Shown here piece by piece: positions 23,935-32,942 of a stretch of 64,000 nt of DNA (positions are counted from its first letter, which is position 1; every line of letters begins with the position of its first letter). Below the pieces are notes generated by a model. It was given only the letters and a program-made list of their open reading frames with translations. It was not told the origin of the DNA and ran no database searches. The position numbers and the translations under genes were made by a program. The stretch spans positions 1,674,001 through 1,738,000 of the forward strand of contig NZ_JAYKZX010000003.1 in NCBI RefSeq assembly GCF_035989265.1. The letters run 5' to 3'. This DNA comes from Sphingobium sp. HWE2-09. Lineage in GTDB: Bacteria > Pseudomonadota > Alphaproteobacteria > Sphingomonadales > Sphingomonadaceae.

Positions 23935-25344
23935 TCAGTCCTGCAACACCCAGGTATCCTTCACCCCGCCGCCCTGGCTGGAATTGACCACCAGCGACCC
24001 TTCGGTCAGCGCGACGCGGGTCAGGCCGCCCGGCACCAGCCGGATCTGCTTGCCGACCAGGCAATAGGGGCGGAAATCGGCATGGCGGCCGACCACCGCC
24101 GCAGGGCCGAGCGTCGGCACGGTCGACAGGTCCAGCGTCGGCTGGGCGATGAACTCGCCGGGATTGGCCCTGATCCGCGCGGCATAGGCGGCGATTTCGT
24201 CTTTGGTCGATTTGGGACCGATCAACATGCCGTATCCGCCTGATCCATGGACTTCCTTGGCGACCAGTTCGTGCAGATTTTCCAGCACATAGGCCATCTC
24301 GTCCGGCTTGCCGCACTGCCAGGTCTGGATATTGTCCAGGATCGGCTTCTCCCCCAGGTAGAAGCGGATCATTTCCGGCACATAGATATAGACCGCCTTG
24401 TCGTCCGCGATCCCCGCCCCCGGCGCCGACGCCAGCGTGACGCCGCCATTGCGATAGACGTTGAAGATGCCCGGCACGCCCAGCAGGCTGTCGGCGCGGA
24501 ACACCAGCGGATCGAGATATTCGTCGTCGATCCGGCGATAGATCACGTCCACCGCCTTGGGACCAAGCGTCGTCTTCATATACACCCGGTCGCCGTCCAC
24601 GAACAGATCGGCCGGCTCGACCAGTTCCACGCCCATCAGGTCGGCCAGGAAACTATGCTCATAATAAGCGCTGTTGAGCGAACCGGGGGTCAGCACGACC
24701 ACCACCGGATCGCCCTTGCACGCAGGCGGCGCGACTTCCTTCAGGCTCTTGAGCAGTTCGGCGGGATAATCGTCCACCGGCGCGACGATGCCCTGGTTGA
24801 ACAACTCGGGGAACATGCGAGTCATGATCTCGCGGTTTTCAAGCATGTAGGACACGCCCGAGGGGGTGCGGCAATTATCCTCCAGCACCTCGAAACTGCC
24901 CGGCCCCGTCCGCACGATGTCAATGCCGACGATATGGCTATAGACCTTCCCCGGCGGGGTGAAGTCGGCCATTTCCGCCAGATAGGCGCTGTTGCGATAG
25001 ATGATGTCGGCGGGCATGATCCCCGCCTTCACGATCTCGCCACGATGATAGACGTCGTGCAAAAAGGCATTGAGCGCCCGCGCCCGCTGGCGGATGCCCT
25101 TGTCCAGCACGCGCCATTCCTGCGCGGTAAAGATGCGCGGCAGCAGGTCGAAGGGGATCAGCCGTTCCGGGTCACCGCCCTCGCCATAGACGGCGAAGGT
25201 GATGCCGATCCGGCGAAAGATCGCCTCCGCTTCATCCATGCGACGGTTGAGCCCGGCGATACCGGTTCGCTCCACCCATTGCTGCACCTCGTCGTAGCAG
25301 GAGCGTACCGAACCATCCGGCTCAAACATTTCATGGAAGGGCAA
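23935..25344 (-). CDS. Circularly permuted ATP-grasp protein (type 2, DUF404/407 family)
   Basis: 469 residues from a TTG at 25344 with GGGAGGA 8 bases upstream; a farther TTG at 25368 lacks a site. It starts with the family's 'PFHEMFEPDGSVRSCYDEV'. The ATP-grasp core shows 'VLEDNCRTPSGVSYML', 'TPGSLNSAYYEHSFLA', 'VDVIYRRIDDEYLDP' and 'KEVHGSGGYGMLIG'. It should join a carboxylate to an amine through an acyl-phosphate, i.e. a predicted amidoligase. First gene of the four-gene operon. Substrates unknown. Confidence 0.94.
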   Translation of the reverse strand: MPFHEMFEPDGSVRSCYDEVQQWVERTGIAGLNRRMDEAEAIFRRIGITFAVYGEGGDPERLIPFDLLPRIFTAQEWRVLDKGIRQRARALNAFLHDVYHRGEIVKAGIMPADIIYRNSAYLAEMADFTPPGKVYSHIVGIDIVRTGPGSFEVLEDNCRTPSGVSYMLENREIMTRMFPELFNQGIVAPVDDYPAELLKSLKEVAPPACKGDPVVVVLTPGSLNSAYYEHSFLADLMGVELVEPADLFVDGDRVYMKTTLGPKAVDVIYRRIDDEYLDPLVFRADSLLGVPGIFNVYRNGGVTLASAPGAGIADDKAVYIYVPEMIRFYLGEKPILDNIQTWQCGKPDEMAYVLENLHELVAKEVHGSGGYGMLIGPKSTKDEIAAYAARIRANPGEFIAQPTLDLSTVPTLGPAAVVGRHADFRPYCLVGKQIRLVPGGLTRVALTEGSLVVNSSQGGGVKDTWVLQD

Positions 25345-25561
25345 GTGGACGTTCCTCCCTCGGCTCAAAATGGCCGGTTGTGCGTCGCAACATTAGGGCG
25401 CGGTGCTGGCGGGATTGCAACATAAAAATCATATTTCCACCACGCCCGACGACGATTGCCGTCGAGGTCGCGCCAAACGTCCATAGCGGCGCGTCCGACC
25501 ATGGCCCACGCCAGGAAAAATCATGCGATGAAGCAGCGCGCAAGATTTGCGCAAAACCCCG
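25345..25561. other. Upstream region of the ATP-grasp operon
   Basis: Gap between the ATP-grasp start and the tRNA-Met promoter on the other strand. It contains an AT-rich stretch near 25420-25440 (CATAAAAATCATATT) that could hold the operon's promoter on the minus strand. No palindrome or credible gene was found. Confidence 0.4.
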
Positions 25562-25590
25562 TTGACCCGCTCACCATCGCTGCGTATAGC
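25562..25590 (+). promoter_or_regulatory. Promoter of tRNA-Met
   Basis: TTGACC (25562-25567), exactly 17 bp, TATAGC (25585-25590); the mature tRNA begins 42 bp further on. Confidence 0.65.
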
Positions 25591-25632
25591 GCCGCCTCAC
25601 CGCAGGGTAGCAACCCCTGCCGTTGCCCATGG

Positions 25633-25709
25633 GGCGGAGTAGCTCAGCTGGTTAGAGCAGCGGAATCATAATCCGCGTGTCGGGGGTTCAAGTCCCTCCT
25701 CCGCTACCA
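25633..25709 (+). tRNA. tRNA-Met (CAT anticodon, probably elongator)
   Basis: A 77-nt cloverleaf with encoded CCA. Anticodon stem GCGGA/TCCGC and loop ATCATAA give CAT. The acceptor has a G-U first pair. The sequence resembles alphaproteobacterial elongator tRNA-Met; the lysidine-modified tRNA-Ile2 also has CAT and cannot be excluded by eye. Confidence 0.95.
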
Positions 25710-25802
25710 ACTTATCACGATATCGACACATATCCCGCTTGCCTCCCCCGGCAAAGCGCGCCAATCAGCCTCGCAAAGAAGGACAAGGAGGATATTGGGC
25801 GG

Positions 25803-27041
25803 ATGAGCTATTATGACGTTCTGATCGTGGGCGCAGGCCATGCGGGCGCGCAGGCCGGGATAGCCTTGCGACAAGCTGGCTTCGACGGGTCGATCGCCAT
25901 GATCGGCGACGAACAATATCCTCCCTATGAACGTCCGCCGCTCTCCAAGGAATATTTCGCCGGAGACAAGAGCTTCGACCGCATCCTCATCCGCCCCGCC
26001 GCCTTCTGGGGCGAACGCAATATCGACATGCTGCTGGGCCGTCGGGTCAAAAGCGTCGATCCTGTGGGCAAGTTCGTGACCGCAGGCGGCGAAGAGATCG
26101 GCTATGGCAAGCTCATCTGGTGCACCGGCGGCAGCCCCCGGATGCTGACCTGCAACGGCGCGGACGCCGCCAATGTCCATGCCGTGCGGCGTCGCGACGA
26201 TGTCGATGCGATGATCGCCAAGATCGACAGCATCGATCATGTGACGATCGTCGGCGGCGGCTATATCGGGCTGGAGGCGGCCGCCGTCCTGTCCAAATTC
26301 GGCAAGAAAGTCGTGCTGCTCGAAGCCTTCGACCGCGTCCTGGCGCGCGTGGCTGGCGAAGACCTGTCGCGCTTCTACGAGGCGGAGCATCGCGCCCATG
26401 GCGTCGATCTGCGCACCGGCGCACAGATGGACTGTATCCAAGTGAAGGACGGCCCCACCGGCAACAGGGCGACCGCCGTGCTGATGCAGGACGGCGAACG
26501 GATCGACACCGACATGGTGATCGTGGGCATTGGCATCATCCCCGAAACCGGCCCCTTGATCACGGCCGGGGCGGCAGGCGGCAATGGCGTCGATGTGGAC
26601 GAATATTGTCGCACGTCGCTGCCGGACATCTATGCCGTGGGCGATTGCGCCTCCCACGCCAATCGCTTCGCAGGCGGCGCGCAGATGCGGCTGGAATCGG
26701 TGCAGAACGCCAACGACCAGGCAAAGGTCGCCGTGGCGCACATCATGGGCAAGGAAGAGGCTTATGACGCCGTGCCCTGGTTCTGGTCAAACCAATATGA
26801 TCTGAAGCTGCAGACCGTCGGCCTGTCCACCGGTTTCGATCAGGCGATCACCCGCGGCGATCCGGCCACGCGCAGCTTCTCCGTCGTCTATTTGAAGGGC
26901 GGCAAGGTGATCGCGCTTGATTGCGTCAACATGGTCAAGGATTATGTCCAGGGCCGCGCCCACGTCCTGTCCGGCGCCGCGCTGGATCAGGCGCAGCTGG
27001 CAGACGCCAGCATACCGTTGAAGGAAGTCGGCCTGGCCTGA
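25803..27041 (+). CDS. FAD-dependent ferredoxin/rubredoxin-type reductase
   Basis: 412 residues from the ATG at 25803 with AAGGAGG about 11 bases upstream; longer in-frame starts run through the tRNA. FAD motif '[14 protein letters not shown]' at the N-terminus, NAD-binding '[17 protein letters not shown]' near residue 145, '[10 protein letters not shown]' for FAD. The family passes electrons from NAD(P)H to a ferredoxin or rubredoxin serving oxygenases such as P450s. No oxygenase or ferredoxin gene is adjacent, so the partner is unknown. Confidence 0.93.
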   Translation: MSYYDVLIVGAGHAGAQAGIALRQAGFDGSIAMIGDEQYPPYERPPLSKEYFAGDKSFDRILIRPAAFWGERNIDMLLGRRVKSVDPVGKFVTAGGEEIGYGKLIWCTGGSPRMLTCNGADAANVHAVRRRDDVDAMIAKIDSIDHVTIVGGGYIGLEAAAVLSKFGKKVVLLEAFDRVLARVAGEDLSRFYEAEHRAHGVDLRTGAQMDCIQVKDGPTGNRATAVLMQDGERIDTDMVIVGIGIIPETGPLITAGAAGGNGVDVDEYCRTSLPDIYAVGDCASHANRFAGGAQMRLESVQNANDQAKVAVAHIMGKEEAYDAVPWFWSNQYDLKLQTVGLSTGFDQAITRGDPATRSFSVVYLKGGKVIALDCVNMVKDYVQGRAHVLSGAALDQAQLADASIPLKEVGLA

Positions 27042-27079
27042 CGGACTTACCCGCCCTCCGACTACCCGCGAAGCAGCGT

Positions 27080-27097
27080 CCCCGGCCTTGGCCGGGG
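27080..27097. terminator. Palindrome between convergent genes
   Basis: CCCCGGCC-TT-GGCCGGGG, an 8-bp stem in the gap between the reductase and the convergent 2H phosphoesterase. Possibly a bidirectional terminator; it also matches the core of one family-1 arm. Confidence 0.55.
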
Positions 27098-27108
27098 AGC
27101 CGCCGCCC

Positions 27109-27585
27109 CTACCCCCGAAAGCTGGCCTTCACCGCCAGTTCCCACGGCCCGCCGCGATAGTGCCAGGCGGCCAGGCCAGCGATGACGAACGGGCGCGGCT
27201 GGAACTGCGCCCGCAGCGCCTCCGCCAGCCGCTTAGCCTGCGCTGGCGTAACCTTATTTTGGACCGTCACATGCAGCCTTGGCCGCGCCTGATCCTGCGG
27301 GGTCAGAAGCCCGGTAAAGGCCTCGGCCAGGTCGTCGCGCATCGCCAGCAGGTCCGCGCTATCGATGCGATAGGCCACGCCCTGCCCCAGCAGCATGACA
27401 TCGCTCAACCGCGCGACCGGCGCCGGGCCACGGCACAGCGCCTTGATCCGGTCGCCAACCTCCCCCAGCAGCGAGGGCGGCAGATGGTGGAACAGGGTGA
27501 TATGCGCGGACAGTACATTACGCTCGGGCGGAAAATGCGCGCGGCGCAATCCGTCCGCCCAGGCGAAGTCCGCCGCCCCCATCAA
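27109..27585 (-). CDS. 2'-5' RNA ligase/2H phosphoesterase family protein
   Basis: Two H-x-T/V motifs, 'HITLF' and 'HVTVQ', mark the two-histidine phosphoesterase fold (LigT/ThpR type), which acts on 2'-5' linkages or cyclic phosphates. The first possible standard start is TTG 27585, giving 158 residues. However, an in-frame stretch just upstream ('PAPIIVSAL', 27585-27612) looks like the fold's first strand, and no ATG/GTG/TTG precedes it before the stop, so the true start may be an unusual codon near 27621-27639. It follows the peroxiredoxin gene. Confidence 0.8.
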   Translation of the reverse strand: MMGAADFAWADGLRRAHFPPERNVLSAHITLFHHLPPSLLGEVGDRIKALCRGPAPVARLSDVMLLGQGVAYRIDSADLLAMRDDLAEAFTGLLTPQDQARPRLHVTVQNKVTPAQAKRLAEALRAQFQPRPFVIAGLAAWHYRGGPWELAVKASFRG

Positions 27586-27631
27586 TGCGCTGACGATGAT
27601 GGGGGCGGGACCGGTCGACAGCGGGCGGGTG

Positions 27632-28171
27632 TCAGCCAGCCGCCTGCGCCTTCAGCCAGTCCAGCACCGGCTCCGGCCGGGTTTCGCCATAGGGATCATC
27701 ATCTTCGCCGACATCGTTGATGCCTGGCTCCTCGAACCAGGCGACGACCTTGCCGTCCTCGACCACCATCGCATAGCGCCAGCTGCGGTCGCCAAAGCCC
27801 AGATGATTCTTCTTGATCAGCATCCCCATCCGCCGGGTGAAATCGCCGGACCCGTCGGGCAGCAACTTCACATTGCGCACGCCCAACTGCTTGCCCCACT
27901 GGAACATGACGAATGCGTCGTTGACCGATACGCAATAGACGTCGTCCACGCCGACCGCCTTGAAATCGTCGTAAAAGCGTTCGAACGCCGGGCATTGCTC
28001 GGTCGAGCAGGTCGGCGTGAAGGCACCGGGCAGCGAGAAGACGACCACCCGCTTGCCTGTGAACAGATCGCCGGTTTCGACATCCTGCCAGCGAAAGGGA
28101 TTGGGGCCTTCGACCTGATCATCGCGTATCCGGGTCTTGAGCGTCACATTCGGTATCGATCGTCCCAGCAC
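27632..28171 (-). CDS. Peroxiredoxin (Prx5-like, AhpC/TSA superfamily)
   Basis: 179 residues from a GTG at 28171, chosen because GGAG lies 7 bases upstream and homologous sequence begins with 'GRSIPNVTLKTR'. The peroxidatic cysteine is in 'PGAFTPTCSTEQCP', with the catalytic Thr and a conserved Arg further on ('FTRRMGM'). It reduces hydrogen peroxide and alkyl peroxides in the cytoplasm. Next to the 2H phosphoesterase on the same strand. Confidence 0.93.
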   Translation of the reverse strand: MLGRSIPNVTLKTRIRDDQVEGPNPFRWQDVETGDLFTGKRVVVFSLPGAFTPTCSTEQCPAFERFYDDFKAVGVDDVYCVSVNDAFVMFQWGKQLGVRNVKLLPDGSGDFTRRMGMLIKKNHLGFGDRSWRYAMVVEDGKVVAWFEEPGINDVGEDDDPYGETRPEPVLDWLKAQAAG

Positions 28172-28280
28172 TACGCGTCTCCAACATCCATGCGCCGCTT
28201 CCGTGCGGCACCGAACGCGTATATGCTCGCATGGCAGCGGCGCATCAATCGTCGGCCGCACTGACGGAAGGAAATAGTCC

Positions 28281-28700
28281 ATGCGCGCGCCACGCTATGT
28301 CACCGCCATCGCCATCATCATCCTGCTGTGGAACCTGATGGGCGTCGCCGCCTTCGTCATGCAATATCAGGCGGACCTTGCTGAACTCGCCAGGACGGAT
28401 CCCAGCACGGCGAAAGCCTTTGCCGCGATGCCCGGCTGGGCCTGGGCCGCCTATGCCGTGGCGGTGGGCGCGGGCACGCTGGGCGCCATCCTGCTGCTGG
28501 CGAGGAAAGCGACCGCGGCTCCGCTGTTCCTCGTCTCGCTGATCGCTGTGCTGGTCCAGTTCGGCTACACCTTCCTCGGCACCGATCTGGTCGCGGAAAA
28601 GGGGCTGGGCGTCGCGGCCTTTCCTGCCCTGATCATCATCGTGGCGATCGTTCAGCTGCTCTACGCCCGGTCGCTGGTGACGAAACGCGTCTTGCGCTGA
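28281..28700 (+). CDS. Four-span membrane protein, unknown function
   Basis: 139 residues with four hydrophobic segments, near residues 8-28, 52-72, 78-98 and 112-130. The loop between helices 1 and 2 is polar. Proteins of this size and pattern are widespread in sphingomonads and sometimes mis-called sugar transporters. ATG at 28281 with GGAAGG upstream. Divergent from the peroxiredoxin gene. Confidence 0.75.
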   Translation: MRAPRYVTAIAIIILLWNLMGVAAFVMQYQADLAELARTDPSTAKAFAAMPGWAWAAYAVAVGAGTLGAILLLARKATAAPLFLVSLIAVLVQFGYTFLGTDLVAEKGLGVAAFPALIIIVAIVQLLYARSLVTKRVLR

Positions 28701-28798
28701 CGATCAGACGGCGCTCAGCTTGACGGACCGCCGGATCGTACGTCTAGGCGATAGCAACAGAGCGGAGGGTGGCCACGGCAAGCCCGCCCGTCGCAGGC

Positions 28799-29794
28799 TC
28801 ACAACTCCCCGCGCGCGCGCCGGATTTCGAACCATTTACGCACATTCTCATTATGCTGCTGATAGGTATCGGCAAAGATATGCCCGCCCTTGCCGTCCGC
28901 GACGAAATAGAGCGCCTTGGTTTCCGCCGGATGCAGCACCGCCAGGATGGACAGCCGCCCCGGATTGGCGATCGGCCCCTTGGGCAGGCCGACCATCGCG
29001 TAGGTGTTGTAATCGTTGACCGCCGCGATTTCCGACTTGCGGATGCGGCGGCCCAGCGGCTTGCCCTTGGTGATCGGATAGATGATCGTCGGGTCCGCCT
29101 GCAGCATCATATTGGCGCGCAGCCGGTTGCTATAGACCCCCGCGACCATCGGCCGTTCCGACGGGACGCCGGTTTCCTTCTCTACGATGCTCGCCAGGAT
29201 AATCGCTTCCCTGGGCGATTTGGCGATCGTGTTGGGCGCGCGCTCCGCCCATAGCTGCGCCAGCGCCTTGTCCATTGCGTCTTGCATGCGTTTCAAGACC
29301 GCAGCGCGCGGCTCGCCTTTGTCGAAGGCATAGCTGTCGGGCAGCACGCTACCCTCTTCGGGCACCTTGATGGTGCCTGTCAGCTGGTCGTTCGCCATCA
29401 ACCGCTCATAGACCAGAACCGACGGCATGCCTTCTGGGATGGTGACCAGCCGGGTCAGCGTCTTGCCGCCTTGCAGGATAGACAGAATATCGCTGTTGCT
29501 GGCACCCGCAGGCAGGACGAACTCGCCCGCCTTGATCGACTTGCCCGCGCCGAAGACCTTCGCCCGCGTCAGGAACGCATCGGCCGATCGCACCGCGCCC
29601 GCCTGCTTCAGCAACACCGCCGCATCGGACAGCGTCGCCCCTTCCGGCACGGTGATGCTGACATCCTGTTTCGCCGGGCCTTGCTCGCTCCAGCCATAAA
29701 CGAAGCGAAAGCCGATAAAGGCCGCGACGGCCAGCCCGATCAACAGGATGACGCAGCCGAAGCGGCGCATGGGACTGGTCGCGGATCGCTTCGC
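28799..29794 (-). CDS. mltG: Endolytic murein transglycosylase
   Basis: 331 residues from the ATG at 29794 (MAKRSATSPMRRFGC), a basic stretch followed by one membrane anchor; in-frame codons to 29827 belong to a palindromic repeat. The YceG domain includes 'ASIVEKETG' with the catalytic glutamate and 'YNTYAMVGLPKGPIANPG'. The enzyme cuts nascent glycan strands and sets their length. Immediately downstream of fabF, as in many proteobacteria. Confidence 0.95.
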   Translation of the reverse strand, partial: AKRSATSPMRRFGCVILLIGLAVAAFIGFRFVYGWSEQGPAKQDVSITVPEGATLSDAAVLLKQAGAVRSADAFLTRAKVFGAGKSIKAGEFVLPAGASNSDILSILQGGKTLTRLVTIPEGMPSVLVYERLMANDQLTGTIKVPEEGSVLPDSYAFDKGEPRAAVLKRMQDAMDKALAQLWAERAPNTIAKSPREAIILASIVEKETGVPSERPMVAGVYSNRLRANMMLQADPTIIYPITKGKPLGRRIRKSEIAAVNDYNTYAMVGLPKGPIANPGRLSILAVLHPAETKALYFVADGKGGHIFADTYQQHNENVRKWFEIRRARGEL

Positions 29795-29809
29795 CATAAT
29801 ATTCCCATG

Positions 29810-29875
29810 TTCCCCGGCAAAGGCCAAGGTCCGGTTCAGAATGTGGGTCTGGACCCCGACCTTCGCCGGGGAACA
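29810..29875. repeat. Family-1 element, 66 bp, degenerate copy
   Basis: Same 27-12-27 design; begins GTTCCCCGGC and ends GCCGGGGAAC, with several mismatches between arms. Sits between fabF and mltG. Confidence 0.85.
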
Positions 29876-29891
29876 GCCTATCGGTCTTGCC

Positions 29892-31151
29892 TCAGATCGC
29901 CTTCATGATCAGCGAGGCATTGGTGCCGCCAAAACCGAAGCTATTGTTCAGCACCGCGCGCACCTTGCGCTCCTTCGCCACATGCGGGACCAGGTCCACG
30001 CCCTTGCAGCTTTCGCTCGGCTCATCCAGGTTCAGCGTCGGCGGCACGATGCCGTCGCGCATGGCGAGGATGCAGAAGATGCTTTCGACAGCGCCCGCGC
30101 CGCCCAGCAGATGGCCGATCGCGGACTTGGTCGAACTCATCGACATATTGCCGATCTGGTCGCCGAACAGGCGGCGCACGGCCCCCAGTTCCAGTTCGTC
30201 GCCCAGCGGGGTCGACGTCCCATGCGCATTCACATAGTCGATATCGTCCAGACTGAGGCCCGACTTCTTGAGCGCCATCTGCATCGAACGGAACGCGCCG
30301 GAGCCTTCGGGGTGCGGCGCGGTGACGTGATAAGCATCGCCCGACAGGCCGTAACCCAGCACCTCGGCATAGATTTTCGCGCCGCGCGCCTTGGCCCGCT
30401 CATATTCCTCCAGCACGACCACGCCCGCGCCTTCGCCCATGACGAAACCGTCACGGTTGACGTCATAGGGGCGGCTGGCCCGCGTCGGATCGTCGTTGAA
30501 GCCGGTCGAGAGCGCCCGCGCCTGCGCGAAACCAGCGATGCCGATCGGGCAAATTGCGCTTTCCGCGCCGCCCGCCAGCATCACGTCGGCATCGTCCATC
30601 GCGATCATGCGCGCGGCGTCGCCGATCGAATGGGCGCCGGTCGAACAGGCGGTGACGACGGCATGATTCGGCCCCATTAGGCCATATTTGATCGACACCT
30701 GACCCGAAATCAGGTTGATCAGGCGACCATGGACGAAGTGCGGCGAAACCCGGCTCGGCCCCTTGTTCGCCAGCACCAGCGATTCGCTTTCGATGCCCGG
30801 CAACCCGCCGATGCCCGACCCGATCGAACAGCCCGCGCGCAGGCGCTCTTCCTCGGACATGTTATCGAGGCCCGCGTCGCGCAGCGCCTGGCTGGCGGCG
30901 GAAATGCCGAACACGATGAATAGATCGACCTGACGCTGGATCTTGTGATCCACATCGTCCGACGCGTTATAGCCATATTCATGCTCAGGCGGCTTCACTT
31001 CGCACGCGATGCGGCATTTATAATCGGTCGGGTCGAAGCGCGTGATCGTCGCGGCGCCGGATTTGGACGCGATGATGTTCTTCCATGTGGTTTCCACATC
31101 CCCGCCGAGCGGGCTGACCATGCCAAGGCCGGTTACGACGACGCGACGCAT
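29892..31151 (-). CDS. fabF: Beta-ketoacyl-ACP synthase II
   Basis: 419 residues from 'MRRVVVTGLGMVSPLG' at 31151; a longer frame would add 24 unrelated residues. The Cys-His-His triad is in 'TACSTGAHSIG', 'NAHGTSTPLGD' and 'AIGHLLGGAG'. It extends acyl-ACP chains in fatty-acid synthesis. Downstream of acpP on the same strand with a hairpin between them. Confidence 0.97.
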   Translation of the reverse strand: MRRVVVTGLGMVSPLGGDVETTWKNIIASKSGAATITRFDPTDYKCRIACEVKPPEHEYGYNASDDVDHKIQRQVDLFIVFGISAASQALRDAGLDNMSEEERLRAGCSIGSGIGGLPGIESESLVLANKGPSRVSPHFVHGRLINLISGQVSIKYGLMGPNHAVVTACSTGAHSIGDAARMIAMDDADVMLAGGAESAICPIGIAGFAQARALSTGFNDDPTRASRPYDVNRDGFVMGEGAGVVVLEEYERAKARGAKIYAEVLGYGLSGDAYHVTAPHPEGSGAFRSMQMALKKSGLSLDDIDYVNAHGTSTPLGDELELGAVRRLFGDQIGNMSMSSTKSAIGHLLGGAGAVESIFCILAMRDGIVPPTLNLDEPSESCKGVDLVPHVAKERKVRAVLNNSFGFGGTNASLIMKAI

Positions 31152-31233
31152 ATGCTTGCTCCGAAATTTAGTCTTTAGCTCCGCGCCGCTCCGTCTTCGC
31201 CCGATGACAAGGACGAACGACACGCCAGATACG

Positions 31234-31280
31234 AAAAGGCTCCCCGCATTCCGGGGTCACCGGACAGGAGGGAGCCTTTT
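31234..31280 (-). terminator. Hairpin between acpP and fabF
   Basis: AAAAGGCTCCC pairs with GGGAGCCTTTT around a 25-nt loop that itself contains a small CCCCG/CGGGG stem. In the minus direction it ends in CTTTTC. Likely a partial terminator that lets acpP be expressed above fabF. Confidence 0.65.
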
Positions 31281-31322
31281 CCTAACACGAAAGCGACCCG
31301 CACAGGCAGGCCGCAAAACGCC

Positions 31323-31556
31323 TTACTGCTTGCTGTCGATATAGTCGATCGCATCCTTGACGGTCGCGATCTTCTCGGCAGCGTCGTCGGGGATTTCGAC
31401 GCCGAATTCTTCTTCGAACGCCATCACCAGCTCGACGATGTCCAGGCTGTCCGCGCCCAGATCGTCGATGAAGCTGGCATCCTCGGTCACCTTTTCGGCT
31501 TCAACGCCCAGATGCTCGACGACGATTTTCTTTACGCGATCCGCGGTCTCACTCAT
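31323..31556 (-). CDS. acpP: Acyl carrier protein (housekeeping)
   Basis: 77 residues, the normal size. '[19 protein letters not shown]' carries the phosphopantetheine serine (about residue 36). Strongly acidic. Ribosome site AAGGACC before the ATG. Sits between fabG and fabF as usual. Distinct from the more divergent carrier protein at 2357-2644. Confidence 0.98.
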   Translation of the reverse strand: MSETADRVKKIVVEHLGVEAEKVTEDASFIDDLGADSLDIVELVMAFEEEFGVEIPDDAAEKIATVKDAIDYIDSKQ

Positions 31557-31765
31557 GAGTGGTCCTTCTTACTGGGTATCGTTGGTGGTTGTGAATAACT
31601 GTTAAGGTCATGCCCTAGTGCCAAGCGCCGATAGAGGCAAGAGGCAACGCCGCCAAGCCCCTTCATGCGCTCGGGCACCCATGTGGCGACAAAAAGCCTG
31701 CTTTCCAGCCCCCGGTCGTAGGCGTCCGACAAAATTTCCGGACCGTCGATTATTTTCCCCGATGA

Positions 31766-32506
31766 TCAGATCATCGCCATCCCGCCATTCACGTGCAGCG
31801 TCTGGCCGTTGACATAACCGGCCTCCTTGCTCGCTAGATAGACGACCGCCGCGCCGATATCGTCGCCGTCGCCCAGGTCACCCACCGGAATCTTCTGCAG
31901 GATCGCGCCCTTCTGCGCGTCGTTGAGCGCATCGGTCATCGCCGACCGGATAAAGCCCGGCGCAACGCAGTTCACCGTAATGCCGCGGCTCGCCAGTTCC
32001 TGGCCCAGCGACTTGGACATGCCGATGATGCCAGCCTTGGACGCGCAATAGTTGGACTGGCCCGGATTGCCGGTAACGCCGACGACCGACGTGATGGAGA
32101 TGATGCGGCCGAAACGCGCCTTCATCATCGGCTTGGCCGCCGCGCGGACCAGGCGGAAGGCGGCCTCCAGATTGACCTGGATGACCTGGCTCCACTCCTC
32201 GTCCTTCATCCGCAGGATCAGGTTGTCGCGGGTGATGCCCGCATTGTTGACCAGGATATCCAGCCTGCCCCCCAGCGCCTCGACCGCCTGCGGCACCAGC
32301 GCATCGACCGACGCCGGGTCGGACAGGTTGCAGACGATCGTCTTATGATCCCCGCCCAGTTCGGCCGCAAAGGCGTTTAGCTTCTCGGCATTGCTGCCCG
32401 AAAGCGCCAGCGTCGCCCCCTGCGCCGCCAGCCCTTTGGCGATGGCGGAACCAATCCCCCCCGAAGCGCCAGTCACCAGCGCGGTCATGCCTGTCAGGTC
32501 GAACAT
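31766..32506 (-). CDS. fabG: 3-oxoacyl-ACP reductase
   Basis: 246 residues. NADPH motif 'TGASGGIGSAIA' at residues 12-23, catalytic Ser/Tyr/Lys in 'ITSVVGVTGNPGQSNYCASKAG'-type region (Tyr and Lys in YCASK), C-terminal 'GQTLHVNGGMAMI'. Reduces the beta-keto group in each elongation cycle. Its ribosome site AAGGAG overlaps the end of the inserted GxxExxY gene. The 209-bp gap to acpP (31557-31765) likely holds the acpP promoter. Confidence 0.97.
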   Translation of the reverse strand: MFDLTGMTALVTGASGGIGSAIAKGLAAQGATLALSGSNAEKLNAFAAELGGDHKTIVCNLSDPASVDALVPQAVEALGGRLDILVNNAGITRDNLILRMKDEEWSQVIQVNLEAAFRLVRAAAKPMMKARFGRIISITSVVGVTGNPGQSNYCASKAGIIGMSKSLGQELASRGITVNCVAPGFIRSAMTDALNDAQKGAILQKIPVGDLGDGDDIGAAVVYLASKEAGYVNGQTLHVNGGMAMI

Positions 32507-32507
32507 G

Positions 32508-32939
32508 TCATTCTCCTTGTTCTTTTTGGTTCACGCGGAGGCGCGAAGACGCGGAGGGGACATAGTCGTTGACTATGCGCTTCACCCCTTCATTGAGCGT
32601 GGCGCCGCCGAAGTTGATAAGCAGCCCTACGGGCTGTTTTGTCAGGCGAAGATAGGTCAGCAATTGCTTGGCATGGGCTGCATTGAGCTGCTCCACCGAT
32701 TTGATTTCGACCAGTAGAGTGCCATCGACCAACAGGTCGATGCGAAATGCGGCATCGAACCGAAGGCCGTCATATTCGACATCGACCGGGCACTGTCGCT
32801 CCACCGCATAACCCATGGCGGCCAGTTTGGCCGCCAGGATCATTTCATAGACGCTTTCCAGCAAACCCGGCCCCAATTCGCGGTGCACGCGCAGAGCCAG
32901 GTTCAGCACGTCACCGCTGATACGATCGATCTCGGCCAA
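32508..32939 (-). CDS. GxxExxY protein (nuclease-like fold), cassette gene
   Basis: 143 residues from a TTG at 32939 whose GGAGG site lies within the terminal inverted repeat. 'HRELGPGLLESVYE' contains the G-x-x-E-x-x-Y signature; 'FRIDLLVDGTLLVEIKS' provides the D...E-x-K triad of PD-(D/E)XK-like nucleases. Its function is unknown. The reading frame runs through the opposite inverted repeat, which encodes its last residues (SSRLRVNQKEQGE), and stops one base before fabG. It separates fabD from fabG, which are normally adjacent. Confidence 0.88.
   Translation of the reverse strand: MAEIDRISGDVLNLALRVHRELGPGLLESVYEMILAAKLAAMGYAVERQCPVDVEYDGLRFDAAFRIDLLVDGTLLVEIKSVEQLNAAHAKQLLTYLRLTKQPVGLLINFGGATLNEGVKRIVNDYVPSASSRLRVNQKEQGE
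32530..32558. repeat. Left inverted repeat of the GxxExxY cassette
   Basis: 29 bp, TTCACGCGGAGGCGCGAAGA followed by CGCGGAGGG. It is the inverted copy of 32943-32971 with two mismatches. Confidence 0.9.
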
Positions 32940-32942
32940 ATA

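Noticed and set aside
25331..25443. Short open frame upstream of the ATP-grasp gene as a leader or substrate peptide
   Set aside because: It overlaps the ATP-grasp start in another frame, has no good ribosome site of its own and shows no recognisable peptide motif; too weak to list.
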